Source: Campanula takesimana (Eukaryota > Streptophyta > Magnoliopsida > Asterales > Campanulaceae). Taken from it: DNA of 64,000 nucleotides. Location of the stretch: NCBI GenBank assembly GCA_026119855.1, contig JAOWBW010001584.1, positions 62,001 through 126,000 on the forward strand, read 5' to 3'. Below, one piece after another: positions 1-9,092 of the stretch. Every line of letters starts with the position of its first letter. Positions within the stretch are counted from its first letter, which is position 1. The translations under genes and the position numbers were made by a program. Under the pieces are notes generated by a model, which saw only the letters and a list, made by a program, of their open reading frames with translations, did no database searches and was not told the DNA's origin.

Positions 1-366
1 TCACCGTCCCAATCTTTGCAAGAAGTGAACGAACCCTGGAATGGAATCAATAACTTTATTTCAAAATAACATAGAATGATGATAGTGTGAAATCCAACAC
101 GTGAATCTCTTTAATCTGTTTACACGATCTTTGTTTTGTTAATTTAGTATTTAATTTCAGTCTTTAGTTAAGAAAATCAAATCAAATCAAAACAAAACCC
201 CTGGTTATTTTTACACTAATTGAATACACTTATGTTTCACCCAAGTCCCTGTGGTTCGACCCTTACTTTTGTACGCTGCTGCTTCGGCACTTGTACACTT
301 GCAAGGTTTTTATTACAGTGGGATTTTTCTCATCAACTATATACATGGGTCTGCACAAAATCTTGC
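1..366. other. Non-coding stretch, LTR-tail-like
   Basis: No reading frame is supported. The sequence contains a run resembling the 3' end of plant Gypsy LTRs (about 240-262, a 'CCAAGTCCCTGTGGTTCGAC' type string). It repeats at 38178-38548 with a few substitutions and small indels. In copy B the similarity in character continues upstream to about 37340, so it may be the end of an old LTR. That reading is tentative. Confidence 0.3.
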
Positions 367-632
367 GTAAAACGCGTTTTACGAAACGCTTAGGAAAAAC
401 GTGCGGTGGCTTTTTTGTAAATAGTCGGAACTTCTCGAACGGTTCTGGATATCAATATAAAGCCTTCTAGATATGAGATTTGATAGCGAGAAGCTTTGAA
501 AGTGATAGCCAGAAAGGGTTCTGGATATCAATAACAAGCCTTCTGGATATGATTTTCAAGCACATTTGAAAAAGGTCATGGCCAATAAACTTTCTGAATA
601 TCAAGTTCAAAAGGTTCTGGATATATATAATA

Positions 633-2879
633 GGGTTAATGACAATTTAGGGCCTGAACTCCAGGGGGTGCGTCTAAAAGGGACCTCGGTTTTTTTCCCG
701 CTAGATCAGGGCTCAATATCTAAATTTTTCGCCAGATAAGGGCTTTTTGACGAAAATCGTTAGAAAAGTCAGTTAAGTGCCATGTGCATGGCACGTGATC
801 GACTAAATGGATGGATTTGTAATGATATTAGTTAGTAAGGGTTTTAGTGAAATTCTTGAAACTCAAAAGGTTTAAAAATGAAATAAATATTTTTTCTAGA
901 AAGATAATCCTTTTTCTAAATAATCAAGTATATAATAAAATAAGTAATTATCATATATAAATTAAATTTATTAAAAAAATCAAAATTATTAAACAAAGAG
1001 TTGGTTTTGTGAAAAACGTGTTTTACCCTAAAGATAGAAAAACGTGTTTTTCCAGAAAAATGCCAGTGTTAATATCAAAAACTGCCAGGCTTGGCCAATT
1101 GCACTCATAAAACATAGACACTGGTACTTTCATAAGTGCCAGTGTTAGTGTTAAAAAGTGTCAGGCACATACACGGGCACTTTTTTAGCACTGACACTAG
1201 CAGTATGAAAAGTGTCAGTGTCTTTGTTAATGTGTCAGTGTAATATCACTGACACTTCTTATAACTAACACTGGCAGTTATGATAACTTCCAGTTTATTA
1301 CAAAAATTTCACCGTGTGCGTTGAAACAACTTCCAGTTTATTACAAAAATGCCACCGCCTCATTTAAAAAACACGCTTTACCCTAAGATTAGGGTAAAAC
1401 GCGTTTTTTACTAGTTTTTCACTTAAACAAATTAATCTAATAGCTATATTAAATATAATAGGATTTAGATTATTTTCTAAAGAATAAATTTAAAATAAAT
1501 AAAATTATAAATAAATTTAAATTTTATTCTATGAACATAATAAATTACTTTTTACATTCACCAAATTTAAAACAACATAAAGTAATTATCACTATTTACA
1601 ATGGAAAGATTTTATTACTTTTTTATTAGTAGGACCCACTCGAAATAAGACATCCCAAAATGAAAAGCTTTTATTACTTTTTTATTAGTAAGACCCACTT
1701 GTCATACTCACAACTTATTTTCATTTATTATTCTCCACCGACTTTCTCTCTCCTTCATAGTCACAGCACATACTTTTCAAACAACTTTTTATAATAAAAT
1801 ATTATTATTCCTTAATCCCCGTGTCGGTCCAAGAATCCTATTTCGGATGGGACGGAGGGAGTATTATAGATACTTAATATTATTATACAACATTTTAAAA
1901 AAATAGACTTATTAAAATATATAAAAAAAATCCACATTCTTATTTAAAAGGATTAATTACAATTTAATAGAAACTTTAACAAAGTAAATTATTATTTATT
2001 TATTTTTTTTAAAAAAAAGAAACCCAGCAAGAATAGTAAGCCTCCATAGAAAAATTTATTGCTCCTTCCCCTTCGTCTTTCCTTTTTCCGGCCACTCCAT
2101 GCCGCTACTGTCCTCACCTCTTGTTCCTTCTTTTCTCTCTAGCAAACTAAAACTTCAGTAAAAGAAAGACAAAAAACCCAGCAAACTATAACCCCCTTTC
2201 TACATCCTCTGGTTCATTGAATCAGCACGTTCACTGACCGGCGCCGGAATTGAACATGATAGAGAGGTGCTTGGATAATCTGACACCTTTCATACTTACC
2301 CAGTTCTTCGTGCACGAATTTCTTCATTTAGAAATGAAGTTCGTCAATTTAGGTGTCTTGATTTGATTTTGGGTCTTTGGCTTTGATTTGATTTCAAATG
2401 GTTGGTGGGTGTTGGGTTTAGTGAATCCTATAAGTGATGGTGGCAGAGGGACGGTGGCGGTTGGCGTAAGGAGGAGCATAGGTGTAGGTGGAAAGGAAGA
2501 AGGCGTTGGGGTGGTGGTTGGAGAGGATGGTGTGGCCGAGGGGATGTTGAATCTGGGTTGGATTTTAGGGGTTAGGGTTGGGGATGAAGATGGGGATGGT
2601 GGTGGGGTGTAATATTTGGAGAGAGTGATTTTTCAATTTCACCCATTATCTCCAAACTCTTTCATTTGACCCCTCAATAGTTACTATAAACTTGAACTAA
2701 CGAATTCATTGATCACGTGCCATGCATATGGCACTTAACTGACTATTCTAACGATTTCTGTCAAAAAGCCCTTAACTGGCGAAAAATTTAGATATTGAGC
2801 CTTGATCTAGCGGAAAAAAAACCGAGGCACCTTTTAGACGCACCCCCATGGAGTTCAGGCCCTAAATTGTCATTAACCC
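633..2879. mobile_element. Non-autonomous Mutator-like element (MULE), copy A
   Basis: Long terminal inverted repeats begin GGGTTAATGACAATTTAGGG at 633 and appear reverse-complemented ending at 2879. They run about 200 bp and include the shared 'gtgcgtctaaaaggg' and 'gccatgtgcatggcac' segments. Flanks are TATATAATA (624-632) and TAGATAATA (2880-2888), a 9-bp target-site duplication with one mismatch; copy B has it exact. There is no transposase inside. The interior holds a cluster of CAGTG/CACTG repeats, a smaller palindrome-ended repeat, a Stowaway-like end near 1850 and a G-rich tract near 2400-2610. Confidence 0.85.
1012..1411. repeat. Inner palindrome-ended inverted repeat
   Basis: The left arm (AAAAACGTGTTTTACCCTAA, 1012-1031) and the reverse complement of the right arm (1381-1411, containing AAAACGCGTTTTTTAC) match. 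Both are followed inward by a second AAAACGTG/GCGTG motif. The interior (about 1060-1290) is dense in CAGTG, CACTG and GTGTCAG words on both strands, so it should fold on itself. It occurs again at about 39212-39602. It probably belongs to the same family as the outer element at 367-3198. Confidence 0.45.
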
Positions 2880-3526
2880 TAGATAATATAGTCTTCTGGA
2901 TATAATTTATAAAGCATCTCCAGTGAGAAAAAAAAACTGAAAAGAACCTTTGAGACTGATATCCAAAACCTTAGAGACAGATAGCTAGAACCTTTAAAAG
3001 TGATAGCCGAAAGGTTTTTTTTTTAAAAAAATAAAATAAAATAAAAATTGAAGAGCAGTTGCTGTGTTAGTAGATAGCCAGAAACAATGTTTAGGATGAC
3101 CAGTTGGTTTGTTACGAAGATCCAGCAAGTGTGTTGAGGAGCGCCAGATCATTATGAAAAACACGTTTTTCCTAATCGCTAGGAAAAACGCGTTTTACAG
3201 GAGACTAACTCATAGTCTATACATATAGTCAAATATTTATGAGTGTTATTAATCATTGTGTTGAGTGGCCATTATATTATTTTATCAAAATTATTGATGA
3301 TTATTATTGATATTACTTTCCATGTCTTTTATAGGTCAAATGTAATTGATTTCAAGAACTTATGCTCTAGTTTGTTATTTATGGCATTTCAACCGAAGTC
3401 TTGAGCCTTAACCGCTTGCCCTAATGACAACAATTTTTGTAGATCTGCGGGTGACATAATGGTCTATTCATGAGGGAGATAAATTTTCCTCCCATTGCTC
3501 GCAGTATGGTATATGGTTCGGGATAA

Positions 3527-3706
3527 AATAGTGATAACGAACAGGCGAGGCGAGCCCTAGCCATAGAAAGATTACTAAGATTACCCCTTTCTGCCAATCA
3601 CTTTGAAGGTGTGCCTAAGAAGTATTGGGGAACGATTCGGGAGGGTACTGGTATTTACGGCAGTGACGATTCCGACGATGATATTGAAAGCAAGGATGAT
3701 TTGTAA
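3527..3706 (+). pseudogene. Unknown C-terminal coding exon (copy A)
   Basis: This is an open frame of 59 codons ending in TAA at 3704-3706. It reads with a basic/leucine-rich stretch (ARRALAIERLLRLPL), then FEGVPKKYWG and an acidic tail (GSDDSDDDIESKDDL), which looks like a real protein C-terminus rather than random sequence. I do not recognise the family. Upstream, 3335-3405 is similar to 36650-36725, the diverged third copy, and may hold an earlier exon after a TTTTATAG acceptor. In copy B a change of GAA to TAA ends the frame six codons early (47930-47932). No promoter or full gene is visible, so this is scored as a gene remnant. Confidence 0.35.
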
Positions 3707-3850
3707 CTAAGAAGCATGTGTCTAAGAAGTACTCCCTCCGTCTCATAACAATGTGCACACTTTTAAGTGTGCACACAAATTATTGTTATTTTTATTATTT
3801 TTTTGCTGGGCAACAAAATTTATTAATAGATCATGAGGTTAATAGATGAT

Positions 3851-5478
3851 TGGGGCTTTGGCACATGGGATCTTTAAACCAAGCTTGCCTAGCCAAAACA
3901 GCATGGAGAATCTTCTCAAATCCGGGAAGTCTGTTAAGCTCCGCTATCAAGTATAAGTATCATCAAAACAGCTCTTTCCTGGACGCTAGAAACTCTCAAT
4001 AAGGGTCCTGGGGTTGGAAAAGTATATCCTAAGGAAAAGATCTAATAAAGAAGAACATTCACTGGAGAGTGAAAAGTGGCCTCACCATTCAAGCCCTCAA
4101 AGATAACTGGATCCCAAATTGTCCAGACTTCACATCCAACACCTCTTTACAAACTAGCATCCCAAACCTCCTCGTGGCTGATCTGATAAACAGGAATACA
4201 AACTCTTGGAAAACTCCTTTGATAAAACAACTCTACCCCCCCTCCCCCCCGTACATAGCAGAGTCTATCCTTTCATCATACATTCCTTCTCAAGAACAAG
4301 ATGATCAGTATGGTCGTTCACCACTCATGGCATCTACACAATCAAGTCTGGATATTACAAGAGCCTGGCAAATCACAAAGACATAGAAGGTCTCCTACAT
4401 GCCCCTTCACCCCCGGAACACCAAAAAATGGGGAGGACTTTGTGGAACTCTCCGCTGGAACCAAAACACAAAATCTTCATGTGGAGATTGCTCAATAACA
4501 CTCTACCCACAAATCAGTAGCTTGCTAGGAGGAATTGTGCACCATCCCCTCTCTGTCCAAATTGCTCTACGCATGATGAATCACCACTCCATCTCTTTTT
4601 CACGTGTTGGTATGCGCAAAAAATTTGGATAACATCACCTATTCCTCCCCCTCCAACTCCCGTGGACAATCCAACTTCCACACTATCTAATTGGTTAGCT
4701 CAGTGGATTAATTTTAAGCTGGAACCAGAAGATCTATACCTTCTGATTTACATTTGCTGGGAAATATGGCTAATCAGAAACAAAGATATTTTTCACCTAT
4801 CATCCCATGAGATAGACAGTATCATCCCCCGAGCTATGGCACATATTAAAAGACTAAAAAGGAACCAGAGGGACATACTGCAACAAAAAGCGAAAGAAAG
4901 AGACTCACGTACTACGGTGACTTCAAGAAACCAGAACAATCTGTCTTCAGAACGGAGTCTAAATTCAATGACCAAGACTCTGGAAGACTACCTCAAAAAC
5001 TCGGAACCACGAAATAGCCTTGTTCTCATAACAGATGGTGGATGGAAGAAGGGATCGCCCTGGGCAGGTATTGGATGGGAATTATGGGATGCGACAAGTG
5101 GAAGGCTAGCCATAGAAAGTTCATCTCATAAAACGAGCTCGAGCATCCACACAGAATGCCTAGCAATTCTAAAAGGGCTTGATTGGGCAGAGAAACACAA
5201 CTTCAAAAGGATTGAACTTCTCACGGACTCTCAGTTAGCAAGATCCTACATCAGCAATCAATTAATTCCACCATCGAGTCTTGATCTGCTTATCCAAGAT
5301 ATAAAATCTTTAATTGAGAAATTTATTATATTCAGTATTTGTAAAGTGGACAGAAAGACTGTCCACTATGCTCACATGAATGCTAGTTTCGCTAGAAAAA
5401 TGTACCTTAATTTTGTAGGTATTGAGCCTATTTTCTTGACAATTAATATAAATATCGTTTACCTTAAAAAAAAAAAAA
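3851..5478 (+). mobile_element. 5'-truncated L1-type LINE (copy A)
   Basis: The insertion ends in a poly-A run (5466-5480) and is flanked by AATAGATGAT at 3841-3850 and again at 5479-5488, a 10-bp target-site duplication. Only the last ~1.6 kb of the LINE is present, the usual result of incomplete target-primed reverse transcription. The same insertion with the same flanks is in copy B (48095-49727), so it predates the duplication. Confidence 0.88.
3860..5465 (+). pseudogene. LINE ORF2 C-terminus: zf-RVT and RNase H domains (copy A)
   Basis: The region encodes the end of a plant non-LTR reverse transcriptase protein. First comes the segment after the RT core (SLNQACLAKTAWRIF type in copy B), then a zf-RVT zinc-binding region in broken frames (about 4260-4640). 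Next is an RNase H domain of the RVT_3 type at 4990-5320 in the longest open frame (4662-5483), with ITDGGWKKG, HTECLAIL and LLTDSQLA carrying the expected acidic residues. At about 4308 copy A has lost one G compared with copy B, which breaks the zf-RVT frame, and there is an in-frame stop at about 4000. It is dead and non-autonomous. Confidence 0.85.
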
Positions 5479-5765
5479 AATAGATGATGAGGGAACATAT
5501 TACAACCATGAGAAACAAGAGACGATCAATGACTCACAACCACAATAATACAAGGAGGGAATAGTATTGGGTATTTTATTGTGAGTATGAAAAATGAGGT
5601 AGAAGAGAGAAAGTAAATTAGAGAATAGTAGTGGATAATTATTGTGAGTATGACAAGTGTGTCCCACTGAATAAAAAAAAATCCATTTTAAAAAATTGTG
5701 ACTTATTAATGAAACGCCCAAAATGAAAGTTTGTATGCATTGTTTGTTATGAGACGGAGGGACTA

Positions 5766-6289
5766 AATGTTATAAAGGCCAAGTAATGACTAGGAGATGT
5801 TTGACCACTTTTTTTGTCGTGGCTTATTTACTGTGTTCATGTTGTGTTTAGAAGGATCAATGTCCCCAAGTAGGTTTTTACCTTTTTTTGGTTCATGTTC
5901 AAGGTTTTTTAACTTTTAACCAGGAAGTTGGTTTTCATGTATATGTAATAAATATGGGTATTCTCTTAATGAATCATGTTTAATAATTGCCTATTGTTCT
6001 CTCTCCACAAAGGATGTGTGTTTTCAAACAAACCCAAGCAATCTAAAATCATTAAAACACCATACTAAAAAAAACTTGAAGCGTACGCTGCACTAAGGCT
6101 TCGTTTTTCTCACGTAAACGACTTCCGGAAAATGTTTTCTAGAAAATAACATAAACATGTTTTCGGTTGTCTCCAATCTGGGAAGTAACAAAACAAAACA
6201 TAACCTTTCACCCTCATTAACATCCAATTAATATATGAAAGTAAACCTCAACGATAGTTACAAAAATCTTGAAATGACATTCTGGGTAT
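5766..6289. other. Non-coding stretch, partly shared with the third copy
   Basis: No gene is supported. The first ~100 bases (5766-5870) resemble 37105-37160 in the diverged third copy (shared 'GACTAGGAGAT' and 'TTATTTACTGTGTTCA'-like words), which continues the homology that starts upstream of the MITE. The rest is AT-rich intergenic sequence with no repeat I can name. Its copy-B counterpart is 50023-50680, which is interrupted by a Stowaway MITE. Confidence 0.4.
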
Positions 6290-6465
6290 GCATCTACCTG
6301 AAGTGTACTCTAACTAATTCAAATTTCCTCGGGTGTAAAAAAACTTCGGTCAACTTAAAAACAAAACATAGACAAACGAACTCAAAATGTGAAGTACTCC
6401 CGGTATAAAATACACAACTTCCAGTTATCTGGACATGAAAGATCAGTTTGCTTTTGATAAGGGGT
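6290..6465 (-). pseudogene. Relic of an older PHT4;6-like 3' end
   Basis: On the minus strand this piece repeats, at clearly lower identity, the last coding part and 3' flank of the transporter pseudogene at 7340-7570. Shared words in the same order include 'GGTATGCATCTACC', 'GTATAAAA-ACAC', 'TATCTGGAC' and 'GAAAGATCAG'. It reads a degraded form of the DLSSPDSW to C-terminus segment. Nothing upstream of that is left. It is best explained as the remains of an earlier tandem copy of the same transporter gene. Copy B keeps only its outer part (about 50690-50795). Confidence 0.6.
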
Positions 6466-6791
6466 GATCAGGCCAAACTCAAATAAAGCTTCTGCCACAT
6501 GCACTGCTATTTTGGTCTTCTTTTGATATTTCATCCTAATCCAATGGTCCAAAGGTGAAGGCTCTTCACCCCTAATACATCCATGTTCAGATTACTTTTT
6601 ATTTTGGATAAAGATTATAATATTTTAGTCCAACTTTATTTTCCAATTCATGCATTTCCTAGTTTCATGGTTTATGTATCATATCCTAAGGCCAGAGCAC
6701 TCAAAATGTAGCAAACTGTGAAAAAAACAAAAAAAACAAAAAAAAAAAAAAAAAAGTAAGGCAGGGAAAAGTTAAACATGAAAGGATTATA

Positions 6792-6935
6792 GGGTCAACT
6801 GCAATTTGGTTACGTGTGTTTGTACCACTTTTGCAATTTGGCTCCCACGTTTGTAAATTTTGTAGCTTAATTTCAGTGTTTGTCATTTTTTGCAAAAGTT
6901 GTGCAAACATGGGTAACCAAATTGCAATTGGCCCC
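6792..6935. mobile_element. Small foldback MITE, MULE type (copy A only)
   Basis: The terminal inverted repeats are GGGTCAACTGCAATTTGGTT at the left and GTAACCAAATTGCAATTGGC in inverse at the right. The flanks are AGGATTATA (6783-6791) and ATGATTATA (6936-6944), a 9-bp duplication with one mismatch, which is the MULE size. The element is 144 bp and has no coding capacity. The corresponding part of copy B is missing as part of a larger deletion, so its presence there cannot be tested. Confidence 0.6.
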
Positions 6936-6960
6936 ATGATTATACAGATAACAGAAATTG

Positions 6961-7035
6961 TACTCCCTCCGTCCCAAAATGAATGCCCGAAATTGCTGAT
7001 CAAGAGAAATTTCAGACATTCATTTAGTGTAGTTT
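6961..7035. repeat. Stowaway-like MITE end (fragment)
   Basis: TACTCCCTCCGTCCCAAAAT is the typical Stowaway terminal sequence. It is followed by a short inverted pair (AAATGAATGCCCGAAATT and AATTTCAGACATTCATTT). The far terminus is missing or too degraded to place. Copy B has a more degraded version at about 50837-50892. Confidence 0.5.
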
Positions 7036-7059
7036 TTTTGAGGTGTAAAATGAGAAAAA

Positions 7060-7388
7060 GCAGTAGCGAAGACGTACCTAGAAACGATGTCACAACCTCC
7101 ATTCATGTTAAGCTTGAAGGTGGTTCTGATTTCAATGTAGAAGGCTTGTATTGCTAGTCACCCAACCCTACACCAAATAATTAGACAAAAGACAAGAGAA
7201 TTTTATTAGAAATGATAATGCTTGCAGCTAAGCCTCTGTATCATGCCCTGAATTGTAGCAAGGAAATGAAAACTTTTCACCTATCAACTTATTGATATCA
7301 AATTTTACGACAATAAACCTCAACGAATACAGTTACAAAAATCTAGATATGACTTTTTGGGTACGCATCTACCCAAAGTGTATACTAA
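7060..7388. other. Transporter 3' flank, non-coding
   Basis: No independent gene is seen. This is the downstream (minus-strand 3') flank of the transporter pseudogene. Its last part (7340-7388) is the sequence that is also found in the older relic at 6290. Copy B counterpart: about 50970-51330. Confidence 0.4.
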
Positions 7389-8318
7389 CTAATTAAGATT
7401 TTCCTCAGGGCGTAAACTTGAACATACTTCCATACTACAAGAAAATCTTACTTCAGTCGAATATCCTCTCCCTGTTGAAAACAATGCATAGACAAAAGAA
7501 CTCAAAATGCAAAGCACACCTGGTATAAAAAACACAGCACTCCAACTATCTGGACTTGAAAGATCAGAATCACCAGTTTTAGCAGCTTCAAGAAGTTGAC
7601 CAGTAAGTTCAACTCCAACAATCCCAGCTAGAGTGCCAGCAGTATTAGAGACCCCCATTACAATTCCCGCATATCAAGGCGCAATGTCCATATGATTAAC
7701 TGCAAAACCAGCTCGCCCTAATGCCAAGAAACCAAGTGCCACGGACGAACAGAAAACCACCCCGTCAGATGTTCTGAAATGAGGAATTGCTATCAATGCA
7801 ATAGAAGCAACTAAGAATCCTATAGTATTCAAAACTTTTCTTGTTCTAGTGACGGACAAGATTCTTCTTGTGATCAAGTGGTCAGCAATCACCCCGCCAA
7901 TGTTTGAAAATAAGAACATATTTAAATAAGGCATCATCTTAGAAGACCCCATTTCTTGAAGACTAAGCTTCAAGCCCAGTTCGAAGTAAGTTGGTAGCCA
8001 ATTCATAAGCACATATAAAGGATAATGGAAAGTGAAATTATTCACAACTATAGCCCAAACTGGCAAACTCAACATGATTTTTTTCCAGGGAATTTGTGGG
8101 GTTTTTGTTGAGTGTCCGTTTTCCATCCTCATTTTTTGACTTGCTTTAAGAGGTAGCAAAGATTCACCAAAACCGGCTGCGGTTGCTTTTGGATGCTCAG
8201 ATCGAGGCGGGTCACTAGCATATCTCATCCAAAGCAAAGACCATGCCCCACCTAAAGCAGCTTCAGCCAGAAAAACAGATTGTGGGCCCCTAAATTTCAC
8301 AACAGTAGGAAGTACAAG
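7389..8318 (-). pseudogene. PHT4;6-like anion/phosphate transporter, C-terminal half (copy A)
   Basis: The translated pieces match the C-terminal half of plant PHT4;6-type transporters (probable anion transporter 5; MFS, SLC17-like; Golgi-located in Arabidopsis). Recognisable stretches include FGESLLPLKASQK, SLPVWAIVVNNFTFHY, NWLPTYFELGLKLSLQ, MMPYLNMFLFSNIGGVIADH and GFLALGRAGFAVNHMDIAP, covering the second bundle of six membrane helices. Lesions: CGA to TGA at 7674-7676 (copy B has CGA); a one-base loss in a C/G run near 7470 that changes the C-terminus and removes the normal stop; and the Gypsy element, which cuts the gene at 8318. The rest of the gene lies at 20076-20526. Non-functional. 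Confidence 0.92.
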
Positions 8319-8951
8319 TGATGAGACCGAGCCTTCTGGGCCGGATGCTCGCCGGTCTAGAATCAATGCGATCTAACGCGCCCGAACCGGACCTGAACTC
8401 TGGAGGCCTAACCGACAAGGAACGCGGGCTAGTAAGCCCGAGAGGTTTTATCTCCTGATGAATATGCCCGAGTTGACTCTGCCTCCCGTCATCCTGAGGA
8501 GCCCGTAGTGCCCAGCTGGCACAAACGTACGCGAGGCGTCACCTAACCGTACCTGACACACCATAACGGTTGGTGATGGAACCATGCTTCCCTGACAGAC
8601 ACGCCACCTTCCCAGCCACTCTCCTGACCGATCCACTGGGGACTCGCCACGTGTCCCCCCAGTACCGGGGTGGTTAGTACCTTGTGCAGGTTTCTTTCCC
8701 TTGGTCATATATATACCCCTTTTCGCCCCATGAGAGAGGTATGTGCTCTATCCTATTCACACACACAAGGTCTTCATTGAACCTTCTTCCTAGGTTTTCC
8801 TCAGAGATCTTACTCTCACACCCGAGGGCCTAAGCCGGATTCCAACCCGGCCTTGGTCTTAACGGTGTTCTTGTTTGTGTTGTGATCAGGATCAAGAGAC
8901 AGCAAAGTTGGAGTTCTATCTCCGTGACCCCAGAAATCTAGGGCGTCATCA
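8319..8951 (+). repeat. 5' LTR of the Gypsy element
   Basis: 633 bp, starting TGATGAGACCGAG and ending GGGCGTCATCA. I saw no difference from the 3' LTR when reading them side by side. The sequence just after it (GTGGTTCCATTGCCGGGAA, 8952-8970) lies where the primer-binding site should be. I do not assign the tRNA. Confidence 0.96.
8707..8715 (+). promoter_or_regulatory. TATA box in the 5' LTR
   Basis: ATATATATACCCC at about 8707-8719 is a good plant TATA box and lies about 240 bases before the LTR end, the normal place for the U3/R boundary. The same box is in the 3' LTR at about 19826. Transcription would run rightwards into gag. Confidence 0.6.
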
Positions 8952-9092
8952 GTGGTTCCATTGCCGGGAAATCGAAAATCTTCCTAGTGCAATCTTCTGA
9001 GTTCTTTCGAATTCCCAGTCTAGTCTGACTCGACAAAACCATTCTTTTGTTTCTACGGTTCTAAAATACACTCGACATTCCAAATATTTACA

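Larger units (their letters stand above)
367..3198. repeat. Inverted-repeat element with AAAACGCGTTTT palindromic ends (copy A)
   Basis: The left end carries the perfect 16-bp palindrome GTAAAACGCGTTTTAC at 367-382, followed by a GGAAAAACGTG motif. The right end (3157-3198) carries the same motifs in reverse orientation. Between the ends and the nested MULE are many degenerate copies of 'TTCTGGATAT' and 'GATAGCCAGAA'. A related smaller pair of ends occurs at 1012-1411. I found no clear target-site duplication, so the class is not assigned. Confidence 0.5.
3732..5763. mobile_element. Stowaway-like MITE split by a LINE (copy A)
   Basis: The ends are CTCCCTCCGTCTCATAACAA at 3732 and its inverse ending at 5763, flanked by TA on both sides (3730-3731 and 5764-5765), as expected for Tc1/mariner-type MITEs. 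The middle is occupied by a LINE fragment with its own target-site duplication, so the LINE went in after the MITE. The third, diverged copy near 37100-37130 has no MITE at the equivalent place. Confidence 0.75.

Noticed and set aside
2388..2612. 74-codon glycine/valine-rich open frame in the first MULE
   Set aside because: It is caused by a G/T-rich tract. In copy B the same tract has indels (near 46745) that break the frame. No domain.
3527..3706. A complete short gene
   Set aside because: No start codon in frame and a stop directly upstream (3524-3526), so only an exon remnant is supported.
8448..8708. 86-codon minus-strand frame in the Gypsy LTR (also 19567-19827)
   Set aside because: It lies wholly in the LTR and is identical twice only because the LTRs are. 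No start context or domain.
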